This document shows, in pieces, positions 42,882 through 53,572 of a stretch of DNA of 64,000 nt; positions within the stretch are counted from its first letter, which is position 1; every line of letters begins with the position of its first letter. The position numbers were made by a program, and so were the translations under genes. Under the pieces are notes generated by a model. The model was not told the origin of the DNA. It searched no databases and worked only from the letters and a program-made list of their open reading frames with translations. Source of the DNA: Agriotes lineatus (taxonomy: Eukaryota > Arthropoda > Insecta > Coleoptera > Elateridae); NCBI GenBank assembly GCA_940337035.1, contig CALNHX010002783.1, positions 62,001-126,000 on the forward strand, given 5' to 3'.

Positions 42882-44283
42882 ATATAAATCTATCCGGAAA
42901 ACTAATTTAGTTGCACACATGAAATCTCATACAGGAGAAAAACCTTATTCTTGTTCAGTTTGTGAATATAAATCTATCTGGCAAAATAGTTTAGTCACAC
43001 ACATGAAATCTCATACAGGTGAAAAACCTTATTCTTGTTCAGTTTGTGAATATAAATCTATCCGGAAAACTAATTTAGTTGCACACATAAAATCTCATAC
43101 AGGTGAAAAACCTTATTCTTGTTCAGTTTGTGAATATAAATCTATCCGGAAAACTAATTTAGTTGCACACATGAAATCTCATACAGGGGAAAACCCTTAT
43201 TCTTGTTCAGTTTGTGAATATAAATCTATCCGGAAAACTAATTTAGTTGCACACATGAAATCTCATACAGGAGAAAAACCTTATTCTTGTTCAGTTTGTG
43301 AATATAAATCTATCCGGAAAACTAATTTAGTTGCACACATAAAATCTCATACAGGTGAAAAACCTTATTCTTGTTCAGTTTGTGAATATAAATCTATCCG
43401 GAAAACTAATTTAGTTGCACACATGAAATCTCATACAGGGGAAAACCCTTATTCTTGTTCAGTTTGTGAATATAAATCTATCCGGAAAACTAATTTAGTT
43501 GCACACATGAAATCTCATACAGGTGAAAAACCTTATACTTGTTCAGTTTGTGAATACAAATCTATCCATAAAAGTAGTTTAGTTACACACATGAAATCTC
43601 ATACAGGTGAAAAACCTTATTCTTGTTCAGTTTGTGAATATAAATCTATCTGGCAAAATAGTTTAGTCACACACATGAAATCTCATACAGGTGAAAACCT
43701 TTATTCTTGTTCAGTTTGTGAATACAAATCTATCCATAAAAGTACTTTAGTCAGACACATGAAATCTCATACAGGTGAAAAATCTTATTTTTGTTCAGTT
43801 TGTGAATATAAATCTATCCGGAAAACTAGTTTAATCACACACATGAAATCTCATACAGGTGAAAAACCTTATTCTTGTTCAGTTTGTGAATATAAATCTA
43901 TCGATAAAAGTAATTTAGTCAGACATATGAAATCTCATACAGGTGAAAAACCTTATTCTTGTTCAGTTTGTGAATATAAATCTATCCATAAAAGTAGTTT
44001 AGTTACACACATGAAATCTCATACAGGTGAAAACCCTTATTCTTGTTCAGTTTGTGAATACAAATCTATCCATAAAAGTAGTTTAGTTACACACATGAAA
44101 TCTCATACAGGTGAAAAACCTTATTCTTGTTCAGTTTGTGAATATAAATTTATCCGGAAATCTAGTTCAGTCACACACATGAAATATCATACAGGTGAAA
44201 AACCTTATGCTTGTTCAGTTTGTGTACAAATCTATCCATAAAAGTAGTTTAGGCAGACACATGAAAACTCATACAAGCGACTA
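42850..44283 (+). CDS. C2H2 zinc-finger gene D, continuation after frameshift (about 17 fingers)
   Basis: Open for 463 residues to 44241 in a frame shifted relative to the first part. It holds 16 complete fingers and one cut finger. It continues the 84-bp rhythm without a gap, so both parts form one array of about 38 fingers. A 2-bp loss at about 44223 ('tgtgtacaaatc', normal 'tgtgaatacaaatc') shifts the frame again. In the original frame the array ends 'HTSD' and stop at 44283, as in copy A. After the stop a decayed finger ('CSVCEYRTTVKRTLVRDM') runs to about 44390. In copy B the equivalent position keeps Lys (HTTDKSFSC), so the stop arose in the A/D ancestor. Whether the pieces yield a protein is unclear. 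Confidence 0.6.
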
Positions 44284-44399
44284 ATCCTTTTCATGTTCTG
44301 TTTGCGAATATAGAACCACAGTAAAACGTACTTTAGTTAGAGATATGCAATCCCATACAGGTGACAAACCGTTTTCTGTTCTGTAAATAGGAATAGGAC

Positions 44400-44933
44400 C
44401 TCAGTAAGATCAGCTGGCACCATCGCATAATATCATGTTACTTAGATGCTTTTCTGATGCCAAACTCAAAATGCACTAAACATGCGGCTGGATTGTAGGT
44501 ACCATTTTATTGACTTTTCACAGGGGCATGCACTGACTCAGCTAACTAGATCGTGTAAAACTCCAGCTTTTCTGCATAAATAATGATAGACATTCTCTCT
44601 GGACACGTCTAATATCTGGAGCTACATAAATTTTAAAATATCCTAACCAAACGGATCGCCCTGTAGAATAGTCACATATGAATCTCATACAAACGAAAAA
44701 CACTTTTGTTGTTCTGTTTGTAAATATACAGGGTGTATCTAATCGGTCAGACAACAGGTGCACTACGATATTCTACACCTAAAACTAAACCGAAAACCCA
44801 AGAACCAAAGTATAAGCAAATTAAGATTCGTAAATATGGCAACATTACAGATATAATGCACAGATTAATACATAGATAGGCATGATGTTCATATACACTG
44901 GCATGCTAGATAAAATAAAATTGTTCTCTACGA
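44400..44933. other. 3' flank of gene D, non-coding
   Basis: Inverse match to 3290-2796. The antisense frame at 44763-44542 and its counterpart at 2966-3289 are open but have no recognised domain, and the two copies are truncated differently. I regard them as chance. Transcript ends were not identified. Confidence 0.5.
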
Positions 44934-45470
44934 CAGTGGTTCTCAACCTTTTTTCTTGGCACACCCCTAGCATGTTAGGTGTTTCTCAAGCACATACTAT
45001 TGTACGTATACATAGTATGAGTTTTTTTTCTGCAAAATAAAATATCCTTATTACGATTGTGGGGTTATTTTACAAAAATAATAATACAATTTACAATAAA
45101 CGCATCTTTTTTGTTAATTTAAATCACAAAAATTCTAATAGTATATATATAAACAGAAAAAAAAGAGAAATAAATCTACTAGAAGCAACAATTGACGAAA
45201 ATAATGCTACTTATTTTTTGATAAATCAAATCACAAAAGAAATGGTTAACACTAAATTTAATGAAACACTTGTGTGAAATGTTGAGAAATTTTTTCACAA
45301 TTTCAAAAGGGGTTGGCAATTCACATATAATCTTGAATGTCCGCATTATTAGGAGAATATTCGTCAAATGACGTTGATAATAATTGCACAAGGTGTTGAA
45401 TAATTGCTTTCTTCAAGTCAGAGTCTACAGAAACGTTCTGACCTATGCCTAAAGGCTCTTTCCACCTACA
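44934..45470 (-). pseudogene. hAT transposase C-terminal remnant (right copy)
   Basis: Inverse copy of 2270-2795. The element end CAGTGGTTCTCAACC is at 44934-44948. The minus strand at about 45430-45310 gives 'DLKKAIIQHL' and later a Tyr-Met-stop where the left copy has 'YMWIANPF' (TGG to TGA). Two independently decaying copies of one remnant show that the remnant predates the duplication. Confidence 0.5.
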
Positions 45471-45675
45471 TTATAATTGTTGTTTTGAATGCAGAAATTT
45501 TATAATTTGTTTGATTATAATAGATAAGAACTAATAATTTTTTGGAAAGTTACCCACTAAAAATTCATTTAATTCTATTTTATTTTGAGTGAGAGACACC
45601 ACGGGGGGCATTTCTTTTCTTTAAGGGGGCCTGTGCCTCTTCAGCCCCAACCCATATTAGCCATTCACAAAACAG

Positions 45676-47982
45676 GAGTGGGCGTGCAGCAGCAGTTTGC
45701 CGCATTTGAATATCTCATTATATTTCTCGCAATTAAAAAGTAAATATTAAGCAAATTATGAAAAAGGCAATATCCATGTTTTCAAATTCCTTTACTGAGT
45801 GAATAAAATACAAGAGCATTTTTATTACATATAGAAAAAATTTAAGGAATTATAAAAATAAACGAATATAAGAAGCAAATTATTCTATTTCCATTCCGTA
45901 GTCGTCATTACAATTGAAACATGTCATATTGCTGTGTTTTTTACAAATACTTTTTCCACATTTGATACAAATTAGTATAGTTCTACTGTTTTTATGTTTT
46001 CCACAAATGTAACAAATACCGGGTTTGGTTTCATTCCCATCCGGCTCGTCATTGTTCCTATATTTTGCCAAAAAGCACTGAATGTCTTTAGGTAACGACA
46101 TAATTAGGGCTCTCTCTGTCAAGTGTTCCTCCATAAGTGCAAACGCAAGTTTTTTTTAAAAAACTCGCCGTCGGTCCTTATTCTCGACGTTGTTGAATTT
46201 TAAAATGACGAATGCATTTATTCCAGCTATATCTAAATGTCTATAAAATATTGCAAGCGGCCATCGTCTTGTAATCCTTGAGGTGCTGTAAGATGCACAC
46301 ATCTGATCTACAGTATCGACACCGCCCTTTGTAGCATTGTAATCCAAATTTACTAGAGGCTTTTTGGAGTCTTAATCGATTTCCGGTTTACTGTGCATCG
46401 TTGACAAAAAGAGTACACCTTTATTTTTCTTAGGTATGGTCGAAACTAAACAAAAGTCGTATTGAAAACCAAAAAGACTTGAGCCGAATTCTTTGGCCTT
46501 GTTTGGTAGAAATTCAGGAGGTATCTCTTTCTTGTTTTTCTTCATGGTTCCCAGGAAAGTCAGTCCTTTGTTCAATAGGTGTTTTGCTAATGGGTAGTTG
46601 TTATAGTAGTTGTCTGTAGTAAGGTTTCTCTTTGTGTTCTCTATAGGCATTACTAATCTTGTTACATCGTCAGCACTCTTGTTGGATCTAGCATAGGGTC
46701 CAGTTACTTGCTTGCCGCAATAAATTTCAAAGTTTAGGGTGTAAAAAGTTTGTGCATCATATAGTGCGTATAATTTGATGCCATATTTTGCAGGCTTATT
46801 AGGGATATATTGCACAAATCCACATCGCCCTCTATATCCATGGAGCATCTCATCAATGGTAACAAATTCACTTACGTTATAGCTAGCAATACAGTTACTT
46901 ACAAACTCCTCATGGAATTCACGAATCGGAGCTAGTTTGTCGGTTTTTTTCCTCTCTTCTCGGGTAATCAGGCTATCAAATCTCATAGAACGCAGCAGAA
47001 AACGGAAACGTTTGTAGCTAAACAGTGCCCGTAAAAGGATCATTCCTGTACCATCTGAATTCCACAGCTCTTCACAGTTTGTATGGCCGCCCTTTTTTAT
47101 GGCAATCAAAAATAGCACCTAGAACAGCTTTCACTTCCGATATTGTTGTATCTTTGCAATCTCTATCTCTGAAATATTCAACCGCAATCCGTTTTTTTTT
47201 AATATATAAGTTGGTATTAGTCACAATACATCAATTTCTGTTCTTGCGTTTTTAGCACTTGCTTTCGGACCCAGTAAAATTTTCACAATATTCTTTGCCT
47301 GAGTTTTACCTGAACACAGAGATTTATTGCTTCAAATAGTGTCCTCGTCTCGTCCAATATAAAATCGGTTATCGTGCTTTTCGTTTTCACTCTCGGAATA
47401 CAGAATTTCTTCTCCGGATTGCTCAGAATCACTGTTATAATTATCCTCCACAATAATCTCCTCGTCTGTCTCTGATGCACTGTCATCCGGCTCGTCCTTG
47501 TTTTCTTATTCTCTCTCTTCTGATAATTCCCGTAATACATCTTGCACAGCCCTCTCCAACTCCTCAGGTGTCGAACCTTTGCGAGACCTTGAAAAATAAA
47601 TAGCATTTAAAACTCTCGACTTCATTATTTAACTATTCTGTTATAACAAATATACACACATACTTATAAAAATAAGAAATGAAGCGAAATTCCTGCAAAT
47701 AACTTCATACTTACATGGCACTGTACGTTTCAGAGTCTGAATAATCACTAACCGAGACAGGGCCCGTTGCGGCAAACTGCTGCAAATAACAGGTTCTCCG
47801 ATTCAAAGTCTAATTGCAACTAGGCCGCTGTAGACTGACGCACCCAATATTATAAAGGGTGGGGTGAATTGTATGACTAATGAATACTTAGCTGAGCAAG
47901 GTTTTTAATTCAAACGGCAGGTCTTTTACAACAGCAAAAGTTAAATCTGCGGCAATTTGTCGCCGGCGCGCCCAACGGAGGG
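45676..47982 (-). mobile_element. piggyBac element, nearly full length, 3' terminus deleted
   Basis: The 5' end (right side) is CCCTCCGTTGGGCGCGCCGG read inward, next to TTAA at 47983-47986. A subterminal motif 'gcggcaaactgctgc' at about 47768 matches in inverted position the one near the 3' end (about 45684-45705). The 3' terminus that is intact at 323-354 in the left copy is missing here: the sequence jumps from 'gagtgggcgtgc' into duplicated flank at 45675. It cannot be mobilised with only one terminus. Confidence 0.85.
45880..47606 (-). pseudogene. piggyBac transposase, frameshifted
   Basis: The pieces in order are 47606-47283 (N-terminal, with acidic and coiled sequence in broken frames), 47118-46372, 46347-46156 and 46134-45880. 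The second carries 'FVTIDEMLHGYRGRCGF' (first catalytic Asp, residue 89 of that piece) and 'NLTTDNYYNNYPLAKHLL' (second Asp, residue 169). The third has 'YNATKGGVDTVDQM' with the further conserved Asp residues and 'RRWPLAIFYRHLDIAG'. The fourth ends in the Cys-rich domain 'CYICGKHKN...CIKCGKSICKKH'. The DDD triad and C-terminal zinc domain define the family. Single breaks at about 47118-47130, 46360 and 46140 inactivate it. Confidence 0.85.
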
Positions 47983-48034
47983 TTAAAGTAAGGTTATGTT
48001 CCTTGTGTCAAAACTTTTCCCTTGTAATAATTAA

Positions 48035-48342
48035 CACGTTGACCGCCATGTGAAGCACGAGTGCATCGCATGGCTCCTTAATATATGGGCCACGCCCCTC
48101 ACATGTGTTTCGCATGTTACTTTCACTCTAGGCCACGCAGCTCACATTTGCGCTGCACTATAGTCGTATTCTTATGAGAGATTAAGGAGTATGGCCTGGG
48201 AAACAAAACCTATGTGTTGGCCCGGCTCTAGACTAAATTTAAGACATTTTATACCTTATTTATAACATTTTTGACATGTATAAGCAAAAACGTTGTGGCC
48301 CCAGATATTCGAAAAATTTTTACTTATACGGCGGTCAACGTG
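48035..48342. mobile_element. piggyBac-like MITE, 308 bp
   Basis: TTAA at 48031-48034 and 48343-48346 borders ends CACGTTGACCGCC and the exact inverse GGCGGTCAACGTG. The 13-bp ends and TTAA target fit piggyBac-type MITEs. They are different in sequence from the ends at 15622 and 47982, so this is a separate family. Non-coding. Confidence 0.85.
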
Positions 48343-48695
48343 TTAACTATAGCCTTTTTTCCTTTTTCAATAATAAAACCATCTTTCTTTTCTGTTCCAT
48401 TACAATTGAAGTGTATGCAAAAGAATTTAAAAAAATTTTACAAGAAAGTGACATTACAACTTTTTAAATTTCAAAAATTTCAGTGCTACCAAATTCAGCA
48501 AGCAGTAGTTCCAACACAAAATTTAAACAAGGTACCAACTTGACAGCGTTTTGACAGTTCACGAGTTTTGTGAATGAATAGTAGTTACCTGTCTGAAAAC
48601 CATTTAGGTTAAGTTTAGCACCAGAGATAATGTGCTTTATTTTTCACACTTGTTTAAACAATTTTCAGAAGAAATGATTTTTGAGTAAGTGACTA

Positions 48696-48847
48696 CACTC
48701 TATTTTTTAATGCCGCAGACAATCTTTATGCAACCTAAAATCCTTTTTCCAATTAAATTAAGTCTCAACAAATATTATCTAGTTAATAAGTACTTATAAA
48801 GGAAAAATGGGTTGCATAACTTGGTCTGTGCCATTAAAAAAACAGAG
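48696..48847. mobile_element. Short MITE with ~50-bp inverted ends (TA-flanked)
   Basis: The left end 'cactctattttttaatgc' and onward ('gcagacaatctttatgcaac') pairs with the right end read inversely ('ctctgtttttttaatgg', 'cacagaccaagttatgcaac'). Both borders are TA, as in Tc1/mariner-type insertions. About 150 bp with no coding sequence. Confidence 0.65.
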
Positions 48848-48869
48848 TATAGCTGTATTATTCTAAAAA

Positions 48870-50290
48870 TATAGGCTTTGCGGAAGGTAGTGTAGAAATT
48901 GCTAAAAATATGATAAGAAAAGGTCATTATGTAGCACTGTTAGATTATAGTAATAGTGTTGTACTTGTAGTAGGACTTACTCCATTATAGTTGTTAATGA
49001 ATAGGAGACTTATAAATAACATAGCAGTAAGTAATCAGTTGTTAGTTTCTAAAGTAGAGAATAAGGAAATAGTCCATGTGAACATTAGTACAGAAACAGG
49101 ATGTAGCTAAGCATCATGGTAAAACTACTAGAACAAGAAACGAGTTTCAGCTTGATCAAAATGTTACTACAAGAAAGTTGTTGTGTATGAGCCTGCAAAA
49201 ATTGTAGTAAAGAAATGTAACAAACCTAGACCATGCGTGGTGGGAAGGTAAGACTGTCAAATAGTTGAAATAGCTACCTACGAGGAACAATTCAAATTTC
49301 TCACAACTAAAACCTACATCTGGAATTGGCTAAGACTACTCTTTTACGCAATACTAAGTTGCATATATTTTGACACGTGTGTTGACATATCAGCTGTTCG
49401 AAGCGTTTACACATCAGTTGGCAGTTTTATGTTCTTAATTAAACATTATAAGTGAAATACTTGCCATCAAATTTTTGTAGTGTATTTTATGTTAGTACAT
49501 TATAGTGTAAATACGCCTTTTCAATTACTCCTAGTTTAAAAACGGACTATAGTAATATATAAGTACAGTAAATCTGAGGATGATAATGTTGGACCTATAA
49601 ACACGAATGGCAGCACTAAGATTTACAGCCAATAGAACAATTCAAGAAATTTACCAACCTGTGATATGTAGAGCGATCGAAATTTTTTCTCCTGAAGCGA
49701 CTGATCACTGTAAAACAAAAAGTCTCACGTCGTAGCTTCAGTTTAGAAAAAACTTCAAAATGCTTTCAATAATATTGTCAAACTTCCGTCAAGAATACAA
49801 TTTGTGGTTATAATGCTAACAGTGAGGACACGTTCAAATTCCAGAACATGCTTCGCTGAGAAATGTTTTCAATCACTCTATATGGGGCTTATGTTTTAAA
49901 TTAAAATAGGGAGTTGTGAGTTACCTAGTAACTTAGTTATTTTTAAAACTGTTAGAACTTCAAGGAATGAAAGACTAAGAACATTGTACTATATGTAAAC
50001 AAGCTTGGTGTTGTCTATACAGTTTTATAATAAATTCTTAATAATTATGAGTTTGTGTGTTATTCTTGGCAATTATTAATTATCAGTAGAAATATTTAGT
50101 TCCGCTTGGCGACCATTTTGTGCTTCAATTAAATGACCCAATTAAATTGATTGACATGCGCACATATGTTAATTAAATTCAACTTTGATTAGACTCCCGA
50201 TAGAAATTACACAATTTCGATGGCAATCTTGTTGTATGATTCCCTCTCTGGATCATACTATTACCTGTTGCACTCATTCACAACTGCCAT
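48870..50290. repeat. Duplicated module, copy 2, with short coding-like remnants
   Basis: About 49150-50290 is the inverse counterpart of 23385-22060. On the plus strand it starts with sequence readable as 'YYKKVVVYEPAKIVVKKCN...' to a stop at about 49249. Before it lies a region of short open stretches, for example from 48876 'GFAEGSVEIAKNMIRKG', not present in copy 1. No protein family was recognised. Confidence 0.5.
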
Positions 50291-50299
50291 GTCTCGACT

Positions 50300-51060
50300 T
50301 GTGTAAATTGTTTCTTAGAACTCGCTTTCTCTTTCTAAGGTTGGTCTTTGTCATGTCCCTTCTAATGTTCGTATTGATTTTTTAAGAATCTTGCCCTCGC
50401 TAGGATTTGTCTCAGCATTTATTAGGATAAGATTATTCCGTGCTCTCATTTAGAAAATCGACAGGTTTCCACCGTAATTAAGGTCATTTGGGCAATGTTA
50501 GTCCAAATCCAAACTTTTAGGGACTTCTCTCCCGGTCCGCCGAACTACAATTCTTCAGTAAAAACGCGCTTTGCTGTTTTCAAATATCTGTTCCAAACAT
50601 GTTATTTATCGTGAATATGCAAAAATTGCGAAGTAGGCGACATCTATTATCAAAATTAAGAAAATGGATAGGGGTGAACAACAAATCAATGTTATATGTA
50701 ATGTAGCCGAAATATTCGAGTATTTTGTTTCTTGTCAGATTGTTCTGCGTTTATTTTCAATTTGTTGCTAAATAAGTGTATTTATGGTGGTCGTTTACGT
50801 TATAAATCAGCAAGCAACTATATTATACCTACTTAAAAAGGTGCTGAAAGGACTGCTAATTTGAATGGATGCAACTGGCAAAACATGAAAACAAAAATTA
50901 TTTTAGTTCTGTGTAAATTTAAGCTTAATATTTCATTTGTATGTGTAGCAGTTTTGTTTAATATTAGCCAAACCTTGTGCGGAAGTATGTTTTAGCTGTT
51001 CGCTCAAAACAAGGAATATATTGGCCCAGTAAATATGAAATTTTAAATAATATTCCAAAA
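50300..51060. other. Spacer upstream of a Harbinger remnant, nothing recognised
   Basis: AT-rich sequence without a convincing open frame, tandem repeat or terminal repeat. It may contain decayed upstream exons of the Harbinger element that follows. Confidence 0.4.
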
Positions 51061-51061
51061 T

Positions 51062-51498
51062 GCAAAATGCTTTGATAAAGTTGGAAACACTAGAGTAGTA
51101 CTGGACTGTACTGAAATTAGAATACAGAAACTGCAATGTTTAAAGTGTAGAATAGTGTCATACTCTCATTATAAGGGAACACATACAATAAAATATTTAA
51201 TTCAGATATCACCATCTGGCCTAATATCATTTGTTAGTGCTGGATATGGGGGGCGTACTACAGATAAAGCAATTTTTAACTATGAAAATGTCATTGAAGA
51301 ACTGGTTTGTTACGATGCAGTAATGGTTGACAAAGGATTGAAAAGGTTGAAAAGGAATGTAACGAGCACTTAATAAAATTAATAAGAGCCCCATTTTTAA
51401 GGCAGCAAAAACAGTTTTCAAAAGAAGAAGCCGAGATAACAGCTGAAATTGCTCGGGCTCGAATTCATGTAGAAAGAGCAATTCAAAGCATTTTTTAA
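51062..51498 (+). pseudogene. PIF/Harbinger-type transposase, C-terminal remnant
   Basis: The plus-strand reading 'CFDKVGNTRVVLDCTEIR' (Asp codon at 51104), then 'THTIKYLIQISPSGLISFVS' and 'AGYGGRTTDKAI', 'DAVMVDKGLKR', and after a frameshift near 51350 'LIRAPFLRQQKQFSKEEAE' and 'IARARIHVERAIQSIF' plus stop. This is the order of the DDE_Tnp_4 domain (HARBI1-like), with Asp, Asp and Glu in 'LDCTE', 'MVDKG' and 'HVERA'. The N-terminal half and element ends were not found. Inactive. Confidence 0.75.
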
Positions 51499-52636
51499 TT
51501 TTATTTTAAGAGAGCCATTTAACTGGTTTTTAATTCAATATGCTAATGATATTATAACTATGTATAATAGCAGCTATTGTTATCTTATCACCACAAATAC
51601 TGGCTGACAATAAAATACGATAATCTAGCAATTTATTTTTTGTATACAATTATATTAATATTTTTTAGCAAAATTTAAACTAGGCAATAACTATGTACTT
51701 CGTATTATTGGTATTGTTTACTTTGTAACATAATATTGCTAAATCGGTTTAAGTTTCTTTTATAATAATATGGTATCGTTGACTAGTTTATAATCATGAT
51801 ATATTCCACCTATATTTTATATTATTACATTATATTTGTTAAATACAGCTGTCTGCTTCTATTTCCAATCTATTTCAATATATTGGAAAGAGTCACTTCT
51901 ATTTTTACCATATGGTGTTCACAATGTCACTAATATAAAATTAAAAACTAAAAAACGCCACTAAAACGATACAAAACACCCAATTAAACGGATTCAAAGA
52001 ACGCCAAAACTGCTTTGTAACCTTTATAGCCGGTTTATTGTTCACCTTTATAGAAATATCCCAGCGCCATCTGTTGGTTCACTGTTTTCGCGAATACCCT
52101 ACGACGACACCTTTTTACGAGCTGAGCGACTCCAATAAGTCGCCGGTCTAAAACAACAAGCAGGTGCATATTCTTGCAGCTGCACAGAGCGCGAGGTTTT
52201 CTGGCGTGAACTTCACTTTCTCGAGACTCTTCTTCCGGGTTTGCTCGTATAAGCAACTAGTGGTTGTGTGCCAATTAACTTACTCGGTCGTATCTAAGCA
52301 ATGAATGTAATCACCGTCGTCACGGATTCCATTAGTTAGGTTTCGTTAAAGTGCCAAGTTTCGAGGAGTTGCGGTGTAAGTAATCGTCGAAACGTCGCCT
52401 CCATTACTCGCCGTGCGCGAGAATCAATGTTGCTGTACCCGCCATCGTCCTGCCACCAACATAGTTTCAATAAAAAGTTAAACTTTAACTGCTTAGTTAA
52501 CTTTTTATTGAAACTATGTTGGTGACAGGGAAAATTTCCTCTTTCTCATATTTAACCCGACAGAAGTTAAGGGACTAACAGTTTAAATAAAATGACGTGA
52601 ATGAAGAGTTCTTCATTTCTAGTCAACAGTTAAAGG
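51499..52636. other. AT-rich spacer with one near-perfect palindrome
   Basis: No gene recognised. 52030-52450 is less AT-rich with no convincing frame. The long palindrome is listed separately. The left border of a pogo-like element follows at 52639. Confidence 0.45.
52449..52529. repeat. Near-perfect palindrome, 33-bp arms
   Basis: The arms are 52449-52481 and 52497-52529, identical in inverse except one base. The innermost 28 bp are perfect (starting 'caccaacatagtttcaat'). The loop is 15 bp. No flanking duplication was found. This could be a MITE or a recent snap-back copy. Confidence 0.85.
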
Positions 52637-52848
52637 TACCGTAGAAAGGGGCTATTCGGGAATAGCGGGGTTATTTAGGAAATTTAAGTTTGGCACTCGC
52701 ACAACTCCCATATGGGTTGACCTTGAGCAAATATTTGCACGTTGAATAGTAGCTAGATGTTTTGGGTATCTAGTAACAGCAACACGTTCATTCCCGCGCG
52801 ACGTTTTTTGGAGTTCACACGTGTTATGTACAATGATGAAAATTCTTT

Positions 52849-53572
52849 TTTATTATACCTGCATCAGAATCGCCGTTTAAAGCACGCCTGAGCGTGGGAA
52901 AACAGGCGATTAAAGCTCGCCGAGCTTTAAAGGTTGTCAAGGAAACGACTGAATGCAACAACGGGCGTGGACTCGATTTATCACGACAAAAACTATTTCT
53001 AAGTTTTTAGTGCGTTATTTATTTCCAGTAATGGAGGTATAATAAAAAATAGCGTAAAGTATTCGTGGATAACTGGTCTTAAAAACACTTGCTCTATTTC
53101 GAGCACTCCGGCTACGCCGTCGTGCTCGAAAACTCGCGCGTGTTTTAAAGACCTTGTTATCCACTCATACTTTAATATACTATTTTATTATACCTGTATC
53201 AGAATCGCCATTTAAAGCACGCCTGAGCGTGCGAATACAGGCGATTAAAGCTCGCCGAGCTTTAAAGGTTGTCAAGGAAACGACTGAATGCAACAACGGA
53301 CATGGACGCGACAAACCCGTAAGTAATTCTCGTAACTATAGTAGCAATATTATTATGCCCTCTCGATTTATCACGATAACAATTATTTCTAAGTTTCTAG
53401 TGCGTAATTTATTTCCAGTATTGGAGGTATAATAAAAAATAGCGTAAAGTATTCGTGGATAACTGGTCTTTAAAACACTTGCTCTATTTCGAGCACTCCG
53501 GCTACGCCGTTGTGCTCGAAAACTCGCGCGTGTTTTAAAGACCTTGTTATCCACTCATACTTTAATATACTA
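52849..53572. repeat. Two tandem ~335-390-bp units, each with a hairpin
   Basis: Unit 1 runs 52849-53183 and unit 2 53184-53572. They share 'tttattatacct', 'aaagctcgccgagcttta', 'ggttgtcaaggaaacgact' and the hairpin region. Unit 2 has about 50 extra bases (near 53303-53360). Each ends in an imperfect palindrome (53056-53173 and 53446-53563) with arms starting 'aaagtattcgtggataac' and loop 'ccggctacgccgt'. Confidence 0.85.

Larger units (their letters stand above)
39840..45675. repeat. Right arm of the large inverted segmental duplication
   Basis: The inverse counterpart of 2058-5665. It carries gene D with 5' and 3' flanks. Its outer border joins piggyBac at 45675/45676, with loss of about 1.74 kb (equivalent of 323-2057) including the piggyBac terminus. 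See the left arm for matching landmarks. Confidence 0.85.

Noticed and set aside
45059..45277. 72-codon plus-strand frame next to the right hAT remnant
   Set aside because: It is antisense to the better-supported transposase reading and is Asn/Lys-rich as expected of random AT-rich sequence.
48271..48543. 90-codon plus-strand frame near the piggyBac-like MITE
   Set aside because: It starts inside the MITE and runs out into AT-rich spacer. No domain, low-complexity Lys/Phe content.
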